NCBI RefSeq assembly: GCF_014643695.1
Contig: NZ_BMJY01000002.1
Span: 193,676-257,675, forward strand
Origin: Microbacterium album
GTDB taxonomy: Bacteria > Actinomycetota > Actinomycetes > Actinomycetales > Microbacteriaceae
Direction of reading: 5' to 3'
Length of the DNA: 64,000 bases
Shown piece by piece: positions 8,374-16,444 of the stretch (the stretch's first letter is position 1; each line of letters starts with the position of its first letter). The notes beneath the pieces were generated by a model. That model saw only the letters and a list, made by a program, of their open reading frames with translations. It did no database searches and was not told the origin of the DNA. Position numbers and translations under genes: made by a program.

Positions 8374-8391
8374 GATGAGAGCCCTCTCATC
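8374..8391. promoter_or_regulatory. 8-bp inverted repeat between response regulator and cassette
   Basis: GATGAGAG-CC-CTCTCATC is a perfect inverted repeat with a 2-nt centre. It lies 65 bp before the start of the GT28-like gene and 35 bp after the stop of the response regulator, both read leftward. No T-tract follows, so an operator for the cassette, perhaps for the adjacent response regulator, is more likely than an intrinsic terminator. Confidence 0.45.
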
Positions 8392-8425
8392 TGAGACGTG
8401 CGCGCGTCGCGATGCCCCGGGTAGG

Positions 8426-9094
8426 TCACCCCCGGAAGCGGTAGCCCATCCCGCGCACCGTCTCGATGCGCTCGGCCCCGAACTTGCCGCGCAGGTACCG
8501 CACGTACACCTCGACCACGTTCGAACCCGGGTCGAAGTCGTAGCCCCACACCCGGCTGAGCAGCTGTTCGCGGGACAGCACCTGCTCGGGGGAGCGCAGG
8601 AACGTCTCGGCGAGCTCGAACTCGCGGGCCGACAGCTCGACGGTCACTCCGTCGACCTCGGCGCGTCGGGAGCGCAGGTCGAGCCGCACCGCCCCGTGCC
8701 GCAGCTCCGTGGGCTCGGCGGCGACGGCGGCCTCCGCCTCGCGCAGCCGCGTCCGCACCCGGGCGAGCAGCTCGTCGAAGCGGAACGGCTTCGTGACGTA
8801 GTCGCTCGCGCCCTCGTCCAGGCCCCGCACGGTGTCCTCGGTAGAGCCTCGGGCCGTCAGCATGATCACCGGCGTCGTCACTCCGTCGCCGCGCAGTCGC
8901 CGCAGCACGGTGAAGCCGTCCATGCCGGGCAGCCCGACATCCAGCAGGATCAGGTCGAACTCGGTGCCCGTCGCGAGCGCCAGCGCGTCGTCGCCGCGCC
9001 CGGCGCGGGTCGTGCGATACCCGGCCGCGCGCAGCCCCTTCTCCACGAACGTGGCGATCCGGTCCTCGTCCTCCGCGATCAGGATGCTCGTCAT
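8426..9094 (-). CDS. OmpR/PhoB-family response regulator
   Basis: A 222-aa response regulator. The receiver domain (1-120) has the acidic pair Glu8/Asp9, phospho-acceptor Asp52 in LLDVGLPGMDG, Thr in MLTARG and Lys in TKPF. The C-terminal winged helix (about 130-222) contains LSAREFELAETFLRSPEQVLSREQLL and ends VRGMGYRFRG, diagnostic of OmpR-type effectors. The ATG overlaps the stop of the histidine kinase by 4 nt. Lying directly upstream of the glycosyltransferase/exporter cassette and on the same strand, it is a plausible regulator of that cassette (inference from position). Confidence 0.95.
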   Translation of the reverse strand: MTSILIAEDEDRIATFVEKGLRAAGYRTTRAGRGDDALALATGTEFDLILLDVGLPGMDGFTVLRRLRGDGVTTPVIMLTARGSTEDTVRGLDEGASDYVTKPFRFDELLARVRTRLREAEAAVAAEPTELRHGAVRLDLRSRRAEVDGVTVELSAREFELAETFLRSPEQVLSREQLLSRVWGYDFDPGSNVVEVYVRYLRGKFGAERIETVRGMGYRFRG

Positions 9095-10569
9095 GCTGAA
9101 CCCTCCGTGTCATCCAGCGTTCCGCCCTGGAGCGGCAGCACCAGCGTGAAACGCGCGCCGCGCCCCGGAGCGGAGTCGACCTCGACCCGCCCCCCGTGCG
9201 CCGCCGCGATCGCCCGCACGATCGACAGCCCCAGCCCCGATCCGGCCGTGCCCCGTCCGTCGTCCACGCGCCCGAAGCGCTCGAAGATGCGCTCGTGCGC
9301 CTCGACCGGGATGCCCGGCCCCTCATCCTGCACCCAGCAGCGCAGCACCCGTCCCGCGCGGCGGCTGCCGAGCGCGATCCGCGTGCCCTCCGGGGCGTAC
9401 TTCCGGGCGTTGTCGGCCAGCTGCAGCCACGCCTGCGTGACGCGCGCGGCATCGAGCCGCGCGACCCCCCGGGCCTCGGCCTCCAGCGCCCAGTCATGGC
9501 TCGGGATCACCCGCACCTTCTCGAACACGTCGCGCGTGAGCCGGCCGAGATCCACCGGCGCCGGACGGTGCAGCGCCGGTCGTTCCGCGTCCGCGAGCGC
9601 CGCGATGTCGGCCACGAGCCCCGACATCCGTTCGAGCTCGTCGGTCGCGATCGCGAGCGTTTGCTCGACCTCGGCGGGATCGCGCGCGTCGAGCAGCTCG
9701 AGATGACCGCGCACGATCGTCAGCGGCGTCGACAGCTCATGACGCACGTCGTCGAGCAGGCGCTGCTGCGCCTGGAACGACGACTCGAGCCGGGAGATCA
9801 TGTCGTTCATCGTGCGGCCCAGCTCCGAGAGGTCGTCGTTGCCCGCGACGGGGATCCGCTCGCCCAGATCCGACGCGCTGATCCGTGCCGCCGTGTCGCG
9901 CAGCTCGCGCACGGGCCCCAGCAGGCGACCCGCCACGAACCAGCCGACCAGCGCGACCAGCGCCAGCGCGCCGCCGGCGACCCACCAGAACACCGTCATC
10001 ACGCCGTGGAGGTCCTGCAGGCGCCCCTCGATGTCCACCGCCGAGACGAACACCCCGACCGAGTCGGTGCCCTCCAGCCGGATCGGGACCGCGATGTAGC
10101 GCAGCGTCCGTTCGCCCGCGCCCGTCGTGCCCAGCACGGTGCGCTCGCCGCCCGTCGCCTCGACCATGTCCCGCACGAACTCCGCGTCCGTCAGCCGGAA
10201 CGCCGTCGAGACGCCGGGAACGAACGCCGGCCGGCCGTCGACGATGCCCACGGCGCTGCCCTGGATCCCCGGGGTCACGGTGCGCACGAGGTCGTGCATG
10301 AGCTCCGCCGTCGTCGCGAACGCCGGCGTCGGCACGTCGACCCCGGACCCTCCCTCCGCAGCGTCCGGCCCCCGGCCCGACACCACCAGCCGCACGTCGT
10401 CGAGCTCCTGCATCAGCTCCTCGTCGATCGCCGCGAGATCGCGACCCCGCTGCAGCAGGTAAGCGACGGACCCGGCCGAGATCAGCCCGAGCGCAGTCAC
10501 GACGAGGATCGCGGCCAGGATGCGCACCCTCACCGACACGACGCGTCGCCCGCTCATCCGGGTCAGCAT
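9091..10569 (-). CDS. HAMP-domain sensor histidine kinase
   Basis: A 492-aa membrane sensor kinase. TM1 is about residues 15-36, followed by an extracytoplasmic sensing domain of about 150 residues; TM2 (WWVAGGALALVALVGWFVAG) is followed by a HAMP segment. The dimerisation/phosphoacceptor helix has His277 in RHELSTPLTIV. The ATPase domain has N-box NARKYAP, G1 DEGPGIP and G2 GSGLGLSIV. It partners the downstream regulator, with which it overlaps by 4 nt. I chose ATG 10567-10569; a second ATG four codons in (10555-10557) is possible. The region before the start is inside the 10571-11158 repeat copy, so the expression signals of this gene are carried by repeat DNA. Confidence 0.93.
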   Translation of the reverse strand: MLTRMSGRRVVSVRVRILAAILVVTALGLISAGSVAYLLQRGRDLAAIDEELMQELDDVRLVVSGRGPDAAEGGSGVDVPTPAFATTAELMHDLVRTVTPGIQGSAVGIVDGRPAFVPGVSTAFRLTDAEFVRDMVEATGGERTVLGTTGAGERTLRYIAVPIRLEGTDSVGVFVSAVDIEGRLQDLHGVMTVFWWVAGGALALVALVGWFVAGRLLGPVRELRDTAARISASDLGERIPVAGNDDLSELGRTMNDMISRLESSFQAQQRLLDDVRHELSTPLTIVRGHLELLDARDPAEVEQTLAIATDELERMSGLVADIAALADAERPALHRPAPVDLGRLTRDVFEKVRVIPSHDWALEAEARGVARLDAARVTQAWLQLADNARKYAPEGTRIALGSRRAGRVLRCWVQDEGPGIPVEAHERIFERFGRVDDGRGTAGSGLGLSIVRAIAAAHGGRVEVDSAPGRGARFTLVLPLQGGTLDDTEGSA

Positions 10570-10570
10570 A

Positions 10571-10818
10571 TTCTCTTTCTCCCACGCGTCGGGCCCCGAG
10601 GGGCCGCTCCGCGAGGGAGGCGCTTCCGCTGCGCTTCAGCGCGCCGGCGCTGCGCGCCTGGTTGGCGGGCGCACTCGCGCCCGCACGCTCGCGCTTCGCG
10701 CTCGCACCGGGTTGAGGTGGGTGGGTGGGGTTGAGGTCGGTGGGTAGGGGCAAGGGGTAGGGGTGGGGCTTTTGGTCGCTCGTTGAGCGGAGGCCGCGGA
10801 GCGGCCGAAGTCGAAACG
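10571..10818. repeat. intergenic repeat, copy A
   Basis: About 248 bp. The order is a pyrimidine-rich lead (ttctctttctcccacgcgtc), the palindrome GGCCCCGAGGGGCC, a purine/GC box gcgagggaggcgctt, a GCGC-rich block with inverted repeats, a G-rich block of GGGTGG/GGGTAGG type, then ggtcgctcgttgagcgg and a hairpin unit ending gtcgaaacg. The same order recurs 340-360 bp further on. Nothing in it looks coding. It sits directly before the histidine kinase start. Confidence 0.85.
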
Positions 10819-10856
10819 GGTTGAGCGGAGCCGCGGAGCGGCGGAGTCGAAACCGG
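10781..10856. repeat. two tandem hairpin units of the cgttgagcgg...gtcgaaac type
   Basis: Unit one (10781-10818) and unit two (10819-10856) both read gttgagcgg, a GGCCGC/GCGGCC or CCGC/GCGG stem, then gtcgaaac. A third unit is at 11122-11158. Each can fold into a hairpin, like the REP/BIME-type elements of other bacteria. They are seen directly; function is unknown. Confidence 0.75.
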
Positions 10857-10885
10857 GTGCGAGCCGTGGCGTCGCGGTTGGGGAG

Positions 10886-10955
10886 TGTTCTTTTTTCTCC
10901 CACGCTCTCTTCTTTTCTCCCACGCTCTCTTTCTTTTTCTCCCACGCGTCGGGCC
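10886..10955. repeat. pyrimidine-rich tandem TTCTCCCACGC units
   Basis: Three nearly tandem occurrences of ttctcccacgc separated by C/T-only spacers (about 10894-10904, 10914-10924, 10937-10947). The last is the beginning of repeat copy B. One strand is almost pure polypyrimidine over 60 bp. Confidence 0.75.
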
Positions 10956-11158
10956 CCGAGGGGCCGCTCCGCGAGGGAGGCGCTTCGCTTTGCTTCGCGC
11001 GCCGGCGCTGCGCGCCTGGTGGCGGGCGCACTCGCGCCCGCGCGCTCGCGCTGACGCGCTCGCACAGGGATTGAGGTGGGCGGGGTGAGTAGGGGGTAGG
11101 AGTAGGGGACTTTTGGTCGCTCGTTGAGCGGAGCGGCGGAGCCGCCGAGTCGAAACCG
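10931..11158. repeat. intergenic repeat, copy B
   Basis: About 228 bp, colinear with copy A. The first 45-50 bases (cccacgcgtcgggccccg onwards) are practically identical, then small indels occur in the GCGC and G-rich blocks, and it ends with a single hairpin unit (11122-11158) instead of two. It stops 20 bp before the mtlD stop codon. Together with copy A it accounts for the whole gene-free stretch 10570-11177. Confidence 0.85.
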
Positions 11159-11177
11159 GGTGCAACCTCCTCGGACG

Positions 11178-12323
11178 TCAGCCGGACTGGGCCGACTCGA
11201 CCGTGTGGGTGAGGCGGGGGAAGAGGGGATGGGAGGGTTCCAGGCCCGTCACTCGGGCCGTGAACGTCGCCGCGTCGAGCTCGGCCAGCAGCCGGCGCAG
11301 CTCGGCGGATTGCTCATCCTCGGGGTCGTCGAACGCCAGCGCGGCTCCGATCGCGGCCAGCAGGGCGTCCACGGGCAGACCGCGCTCGGCCGCCTCCGCC
11401 GCCGGGCCCACGAAGCGCTCGTGGCGAGAGAGCTTGCGCAGCGGCTGCCGCCCGACGCGCCGCACCGTGTCGGGAAGGACCGGGTTGCGGAAGCGGCCGA
11501 GGATCGTGGCGCGGTACCCGGCGAGGTCCTCGGGCGCGAAGCCGTGCTTGGCCGCCAGCAGCGCCGAGGTCTCCTCGAGCGCCGCCGCCACGCCCGCGGC
11601 GACGGCCTCGTCGGCGAGCGCGTCCGAGAGCCGCTCGTGGCCCGCGCGCGCCCCGAGGTACGCCGCCGTCGCGTGGCCGGTGTTGACCGTGAACAGCTTG
11701 CGCTCGATGTACGGCGCCAGATCGTCCACGAAGTGCGCGCCCGGGATGCGCGGCGGGTGAGCGCCGAACGGATGCCGCTCGATCGCCCACTCGAAGAACG
11801 GCTCGACCGTGACGTCGATGCCGCCCGCCTCGGGCTGGCCCGGCACGATCCGATCCACCGCGGTGTTCGCGAACACGGCCCTGGCCACCAGCGCGTCCCA
11901 GCCCGTGCCCGCTGAGACCTGCATGTGCTCGCGCAGCGTGTCCGTGGCTCCGATCGCGTTCTCGCACGCCATCACCTGCAGGGGAGCGGCATCCGGATCG
12001 CGCAGAGCCAACCCCGCGACGATGTGCGGCGCGATGAAGCGCAGCACGGCCGGGCCGACGGCGGTGGTGACGACGTCCGCCGTTGCCACCTCCGCCGCCA
12101 CCGCGTCGGGATCCGCCGAGCTGTCGATCGCGCGGAAGCCCGTCACGACCCGGTCGCGCCCGCCGGGACCCGCCTCGTGCACCGTGTACTCGTCGGCGGC
12201 GTTGATGGCGTCGACGAGTGCCGTCGCGACGTCGGAGAAGACCAGCTCGTAGCCGCCCTCGTGCAGCAGCAGCCCCACGAATCCGCGGCCGATGTTGCCC
12301 GCGCCGAAGTGCACAGCCTTCAC
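11178..12323 (-). CDS. mtlD: mannitol-1-phosphate 5-dehydrogenase
   Basis: A 381-aa enzyme that oxidises mannitol-1-phosphate to fructose-6-phosphate with NAD. The N-terminus AVHFGAGNIGRGFVG is the NAD-binding motif characteristic of MtlD, followed by VMACENAIGATDTLR. Later segments VNTGHATAAYLG and the lysine-containing helix agree with the polyol-dehydrogenase family. Length is normal (about 380). The start is GTG at 12321-12323 with GAGGG eight bases upstream; it lies four bases after the mtlA stop. It completes mannitol catabolism, the transporter upstream delivering its substrate. Confidence 0.95.
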   Translation of the reverse strand: MKAVHFGAGNIGRGFVGLLLHEGGYELVFSDVATALVDAINAADEYTVHEAGPGGRDRVVTGFRAIDSSADPDAVAAEVATADVVTTAVGPAVLRFIAPHIVAGLALRDPDAAPLQVMACENAIGATDTLREHMQVSAGTGWDALVARAVFANTAVDRIVPGQPEAGGIDVTVEPFFEWAIERHPFGAHPPRIPGAHFVDDLAPYIERKLFTVNTGHATAAYLGARAGHERLSDALADEAVAAGVAAALEETSALLAAKHGFAPEDLAGYRATILGRFRNPVLPDTVRRVGRQPLRKLSRHERFVGPAAEAAERGLPVDALLAAIGAALAFDDPEDEQSAELRRLLAELDAATFTARVTGLEPSHPLFPRLTHTVESAQSG

Positions 12324-12327
12324 GGGA

Positions 12328-14418
12328 TCAGCCCTCGTTCACCGTCTGGAGCAGCGTGTACAGCTCCTCCGGGGTCTCGGCCGCCTTGAGCCGCGCCACC
12401 TGATCCTCGTCCGAGAACAGCAGCGCCACGTTCGACAGCAGTGACAGGTGCTCGTCGCCCTTGCCGGCGATGCCGACGACGAAGGTCACCCGGTCACCGT
12501 CCCAGTCGATGCCGCCGTCGTAGCGGACGACGGTGAGGGCGGAGGCGAGCACGGCGTCCTTGGCGTCGTTGGTGCCGTGCGGGATGGCCAGCTCGTTGCC
12601 CATGTACGTCGAGACGGTCTGCTCGCGGGCGACCATGGCGTCGTAGTACGCGCCCGTCACGGCGCCGGCGCCCTCGAGCAGGTCGGCCGCCTCCCGCAGC
12701 GCCTCCTCGCGGCTGGCGGAGCCGGCGTGGATGCGCACGTTGCGCGCCTCCAGCACCCCGGAGCCGGATGCCGCGGCGCGCGCCTCGGCACGCGTCGCGG
12801 GGGCGGAACCCGCCGGTCCTGCCGGCTCCGCCGGGGCCGCGTCCGGGGCGTCGGCCGCCTGTTCGGCGCGCTGGGCGAGGACCATCTGCACGACCTCGTC
12901 GTAGCGCGGCGAGCCCATGAAGTTGTCGACCGAGACGTGCACGGCCGACTGCTCGCGCTCCCGCGCGCGGGGGGTGAGCTGCTGCTGCGTGATCACGACG
13001 TCGGCCGAGCCGTCGAGGGCCGCGATGGCCTTGTTCGTCACGTTCACGCCCTCGACGCCGGCGGCCTTGAACTTGTTGCGCAGCACGCTGGCGCCCATCG
13101 CCGACGAGCCCATGCCCGCGTCGCACGCGAACACCACGCGCTCGATCGTGCGGGGCGGCGCGACCGTGGTGCCGGTCGACGCGCCCGCCAGGCCGCTGAG
13201 CGCAGCCGACGACCGGCCCTTGTTGGCCTCGGTGCGCGCGATCGCCTCCGAGAGGCCGCCCTCGCCATTCGCGTCCGCGGCGAGATCCCGCTTCCTGCTG
13301 GCGAGGAGGAACACGGCGGACACCGCGAACGTCACGGCCGCAGAGATCACCACCGAGAGGATCACGCCGAGGTGGCTGCCCGTCGCCGTCTGGATGAGCA
13401 CGGCGAGGATCGATCCCGGCGAGGCCGCCGCCACGAGCCCGGACTGGAAGATCACGTTGGTCATGACCCCGCTGGCGCCGCCCGCGATCAGGCCCACGAT
13501 GAGCACCGGCTTGGCGAGCACGTAGGGGAAGTACACCTCGTGGATGCCGCCGATGAACTGGATCACCAGTGCACCGGGAGCGGTCGCGCGCGCAGCCCCC
13601 ACGCCGAAGATCGTGATCGCGAGCAGCAGGCCCGCGCCCGGCCCGGGGTTGGCCTCGACGAGGAAGAGCAGGCTCCGGCCTGTCTGGGCCGACTGCTCCG
13701 CTCCGATCGGGGTGAACACGCCGTGGTTGATGGCGTTGTTGAGGAACACCACCTTCGCCGGCTCGACGATGATGCTCGCGAGCGGGATGAGCCGGTTGTC
13801 GACCAGCCAGCCCACGGCGGATCCGAGCACCTGCGTCAGCCACTGCATGACCGGCGCCAGCCAGAAGAACGCCGCGAGCGCCGCGAAGAACCCGACGAAG
13901 CCGGCGGAGAAGTTGTTCACCAGCATCTCGAACCCGGCCTTGACCTTGCCGTCCCAGAGCCTCTCGATCTGCTTCAGGACGTAGGCTGCCAGCGGCCCGG
14001 CGATCATGGCGCCGAGGAACATGACGGTGCCCTCGGCCCCGATGATCACGCCGAACGCCGCGAGGGCTCCGACGACGCCGCCCCGGTGCCCGTAGACCAG
14101 GTTGCCGCCCGTGAACGCGATCAGCAGCGGCAGCAGGTAGTTGATGATCGGGCCGACCAGGCCCGTCCACTCCGTGCCGTCGGACGCCTCGCCGCCGCCC
14201 AGGATGGCGGAGTCCGCCCACCGCCATGCCTCGACGGGGCTGTCGTTGCCGAGCCAGCCGTCGGGGATGAACAGGGCCGTGAGAAGGCCCCACGCGATGA
14301 AGGCCGCGATATTGGGCATGATCATGCCCGAGAGGAAGGTGCCGAATCTCTGCACGCCGACCCGGATCCCGCCCCGGGGGCGGTTCTCGGTGCCTGCTTC
14401 GGCTGACGTCGTCGTCAT
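12328..14418 (-). CDS. mtlA: PTS mannitol-specific EIICBA component
   Basis: A 696-aa complete mannitol PTS permease. EIIC (about 1-385) begins VQRFGTFLSGMIMPNIAAFIAWGL and contains FIGGIHEVYFPYVL, the mannitol IIC signature. EIIB (about 425-525) has the phosphorylated Cys432 in FACDAGMGSSAMG. EIIA (about 555-696) has the phosphorylated His614 in ELAIPHGTND. It imports and phosphorylates mannitol at the membrane. An Ala/Pro-rich linker joins IIB to IIA. I choose ATG 14416-14418 because AAAGG lies seven bases before it; an ATG five codons upstream has no ribosome site. It follows ptsI by 38 bp and precedes mtlD by 4 bp. Confidence 0.95.
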   Translation of the reverse strand: MTTTSAEAGTENRPRGGIRVGVQRFGTFLSGMIMPNIAAFIAWGLLTALFIPDGWLGNDSPVEAWRWADSAILGGGEASDGTEWTGLVGPIINYLLPLLIAFTGGNLVYGHRGGVVGALAAFGVIIGAEGTVMFLGAMIAGPLAAYVLKQIERLWDGKVKAGFEMLVNNFSAGFVGFFAALAAFFWLAPVMQWLTQVLGSAVGWLVDNRLIPLASIIVEPAKVVFLNNAINHGVFTPIGAEQSAQTGRSLLFLVEANPGPGAGLLLAITIFGVGAARATAPGALVIQFIGGIHEVYFPYVLAKPVLIVGLIAGGASGVMTNVIFQSGLVAAASPGSILAVLIQTATGSHLGVILSVVISAAVTFAVSAVFLLASRKRDLAADANGEGGLSEAIARTEANKGRSSAALSGLAGASTGTTVAPPRTIERVVFACDAGMGSSAMGASVLRNKFKAAGVEGVNVTNKAIAALDGSADVVITQQQLTPRAREREQSAVHVSVDNFMGSPRYDEVVQMVLAQRAEQAADAPDAAPAEPAGPAGSAPATRAEARAAASGSGVLEARNVRIHAGSASREEALREAADLLEGAGAVTGAYYDAMVAREQTVSTYMGNELAIPHGTNDAKDAVLASALTVVRYDGGIDWDGDRVTFVVGIAGKGDEHLSLLSNVALLFSDEDQVARLKAAETPEELYTLLQTVNEG

Positions 14419-14456
14419 TGCAACGCCTTTCATGACTGAGGGGAGGAAGGACGGGG

Positions 14457-16172
14457 TCAGGACCCCGCGGGGGTCTCGGCCGCCGCGAGTGCCGCCGCGC
14501 GAGCGCCGGCGGCGTCGTCGGCCTCGAGAGCCGCTTGCGCGATGCGGCGCGCGGCGGCGAGATCGAAGCGCGCGAGGGAGGTGCGCACGTCCGCGAGCGC
14601 CGCGGGCGTCATGGACAGGGTGGTGGCGCCCAGGCCCACCAGGACCACGGCCAGCAGCGGGTCCGCCGCGGCCTCGCCGCAGATGCCGACCGGCTTGCCG
14701 TGGGTCGCGCCCGCCGCTCCCACCTGCGCGACCAGCCGCAGCACCGCGGGATGCCAGGGATCCTGCAGGCCCGCGACCGACCCGAGGAGACGGTCGGCGG
14801 CCATCGTGTACTGCGTCAGATCGTTCGTGCCGATCGACGCGAAGTCGGCGTGGGCGAGCGCGCGGTCGGCGAGCAGGGCGATCGAGGGGACCTCCACCAT
14901 GATGCCGGCGGTCTGCAGGCCCAGTTCGTGGGCGAGGTCCGTGAAGTACGCCGTCTCCTCAACCGTGGAGACCATCGGGGCCATGACCCACAGGTCCGCG
15001 CCCGCCTCCGCGTTCGCGTCGGCGAGCGCCGTGAGCTGATCGCGCAGGATCCGCTCGTTCGCGCGCAGGGCGCGCAGGCCCCGCAGGCCGAGGGCGGGAT
15101 TGTCCTCCTCGGCGTCGCCCAGGAACGGCAGAGGCTTGTCGGCGCCGGCGTCCAGGACCCGCACGACCACCTTCTTGCCGCGGAACGCCGTCAGCAGCGC
15201 GGCGTATTCGGCGCGCTGCGCCTCGGCGCTCGGCGCCTCGCGGGAGCTGAGGAAGAGGAACTCGGTGCGGAACAGTCCCACGCCCTCCGCGCCCTGGGCG
15301 AGGGCCTCCTCGGCGCCCGCCGGAGAGCCGAGGTTCGCCAGCAGGGGCACGGGCGTGCCGTCCGCGAGCCGGCCGGGGCCGACGGGCGCGCTCTCGGCCG
15401 CTGCCCGCGCGTCGGCGCGCCGACGGGCGTCGGCGAGCTGATCGTCCGTCGGGTGCGCGACGACGCTCCCCGCCGCGGCGTCGACGATCACGACGTCTCC
15501 GTCGGACAGGCGGTCCGCGTCCGCGGCGCCGACGACCGCCACGATGCCCTTCTCGCGCGCGAGGATCGCGGTGTGCGACGTGGGGCCGCCCTCGGTCGTG
15601 ACGAGCGCGAGCACGCGCTGCGGCGACTCGGGATCGAGATCGAGCAGGGCCGTGTCGGCCGGCGCCAGGTCGTCGGCGACGAGCACGAACGGATGGCCCG
15701 GGGTGGGCACGCCGGGAGCCGGCTCACCCCGCAGGTGGGCGATGACGCGCGCGGCGATGTCGTCGAGGTCCGCCGCCCGCTCCCCGAGATAGCCGCCGGC
15801 CTGCTCGAGCATCCCGCGGAACTCCGCGAACGCCTCGTGCACCGCCCGCTCGGCGGTCCTGCCGTCCGCGATGCGCGACTCGACCGCCTCCTCGAGCGAG
15901 GGGTCCTCGGCCATCATCGCCTGCGCCTCGAGCACCTCGCGCGCGGTGCCGCCCGCGTTCTCGGCCCGCAGCGACAGCTCGGCGGCGACGGCGGCGACCG
16001 CCTCGCTCACGCGCGCGGACTCCTCCTCGGGAGACCGGGCGCTCGGGACGTCCTCGGGGGCGGGCGCCCGCTCGGCCATCCGCACGACGGGACCGGACGC
16101 GACGCCCAGCCCGATCCCGACGCCCGCGATCCGGACGCCGGCGGGCTCCCCGGCGGTGGGCACGGCGCTCAT
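14457..16172 (-). CDS. ptsI: PTS enzyme I (phosphoenolpyruvate-protein phosphotransferase)
   Basis: A 571-aa general PTS protein that takes phosphate from PEP and passes it to HPr. Visible landmarks are the phosphorylated His200 in TTEGGPTSHTAILAR, the PEP-binding segment EGVGLFRTEFLF, MVEVPS, ASIGTNDLTQYTMA and the catalytic-cysteine motif GICGEAA. Length is normal. The ATG overlaps the stop of ptsH by 4 nt. Its location inside a mannitol operon suggests that EI supply here is induced together with mannitol transport, though it should serve every PTS permease in the cell. Confidence 0.96.
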   Translation of the reverse strand: MSAVPTAGEPAGVRIAGVGIGLGVASGPVVRMAERAPAPEDVPSARSPEEESARVSEAVAAVAAELSLRAENAGGTAREVLEAQAMMAEDPSLEEAVESRIADGRTAERAVHEAFAEFRGMLEQAGGYLGERAADLDDIAARVIAHLRGEPAPGVPTPGHPFVLVADDLAPADTALLDLDPESPQRVLALVTTEGGPTSHTAILAREKGIVAVVGAADADRLSDGDVVIVDAAAGSVVAHPTDDQLADARRRADARAAAESAPVGPGRLADGTPVPLLANLGSPAGAEEALAQGAEGVGLFRTEFLFLSSREAPSAEAQRAEYAALLTAFRGKKVVVRVLDAGADKPLPFLGDAEEDNPALGLRGLRALRANERILRDQLTALADANAEAGADLWVMAPMVSTVEETAYFTDLAHELGLQTAGIMVEVPSIALLADRALAHADFASIGTNDLTQYTMAADRLLGSVAGLQDPWHPAVLRLVAQVGAAGATHGKPVGICGEAAADPLLAVVLVGLGATTLSMTPAALADVRTSLARFDLAAARRIAQAALEADDAAGARAAALAAAETPAGS

Positions 16173-16444
16173 TCGGCGTCGTGGTCGGTCGTGAGCAGCT
16201 CGGCGAGCGCGTCGAGGACGCCCTCGGCACCGTCGCCCTCGGCCGTGAGCGTGACCTCGTCGCCCGTCTCCACGCCGAGCGCGATCACGCCGAGGATGCT
16301 CGCCGCGTTGACGGGCTTTCCGTCGCCCTTGGCGATCGTGACGGGGATGCCGGCGTCCTTCGCCGCCTGCGCGAAGAGCTTCGCGGGCCGGGCGTGCAGG
16401 CCGTGCGACGAGCCGATCCGGACGGTGCGCGAGACGGTGCTCAT
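16169..16444 (-). CDS. ptsH: phosphocarrier protein HPr
   Basis: A 91-aa HPr. The phosphorylated histidine is His17 in GSSHGLHARPA, and the regulatory-serine position is Ser49 in NAASILGV. GAAGGG lies six bases before the ATG at 16442-16444. The gene overlaps the lone EIIB gene by 4 nt upstream and ptsI by 4 nt downstream. It carries phosphate from EI to the EIIA domains, including that of MtlA. A second HPr paralogue is encoded at 20751-21005. Confidence 0.95.
   Translation of the reverse strand: MSTVSRTVRIGSSHGLHARPAKLFAQAAKDAGIPVTIAKGDGKPVNAASILGVIALGVETGDEVTLTAEGDGAEGVLDALAELLTTDHDAE

Noticed and set aside
10886..10955. Tandem TTCTCCCACGC units as a CRISPR or VNTR array
   Set aside because: Only three short imperfect units with no unique spacers of constant length and no cas genes; part of the dispersed repeat copies.
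12448..14406. 652-codon plus-strand frame opposite mtlA
   Set aside because: No recognisable domain, and mtlA on the other strand has all three EII domains with active residues.
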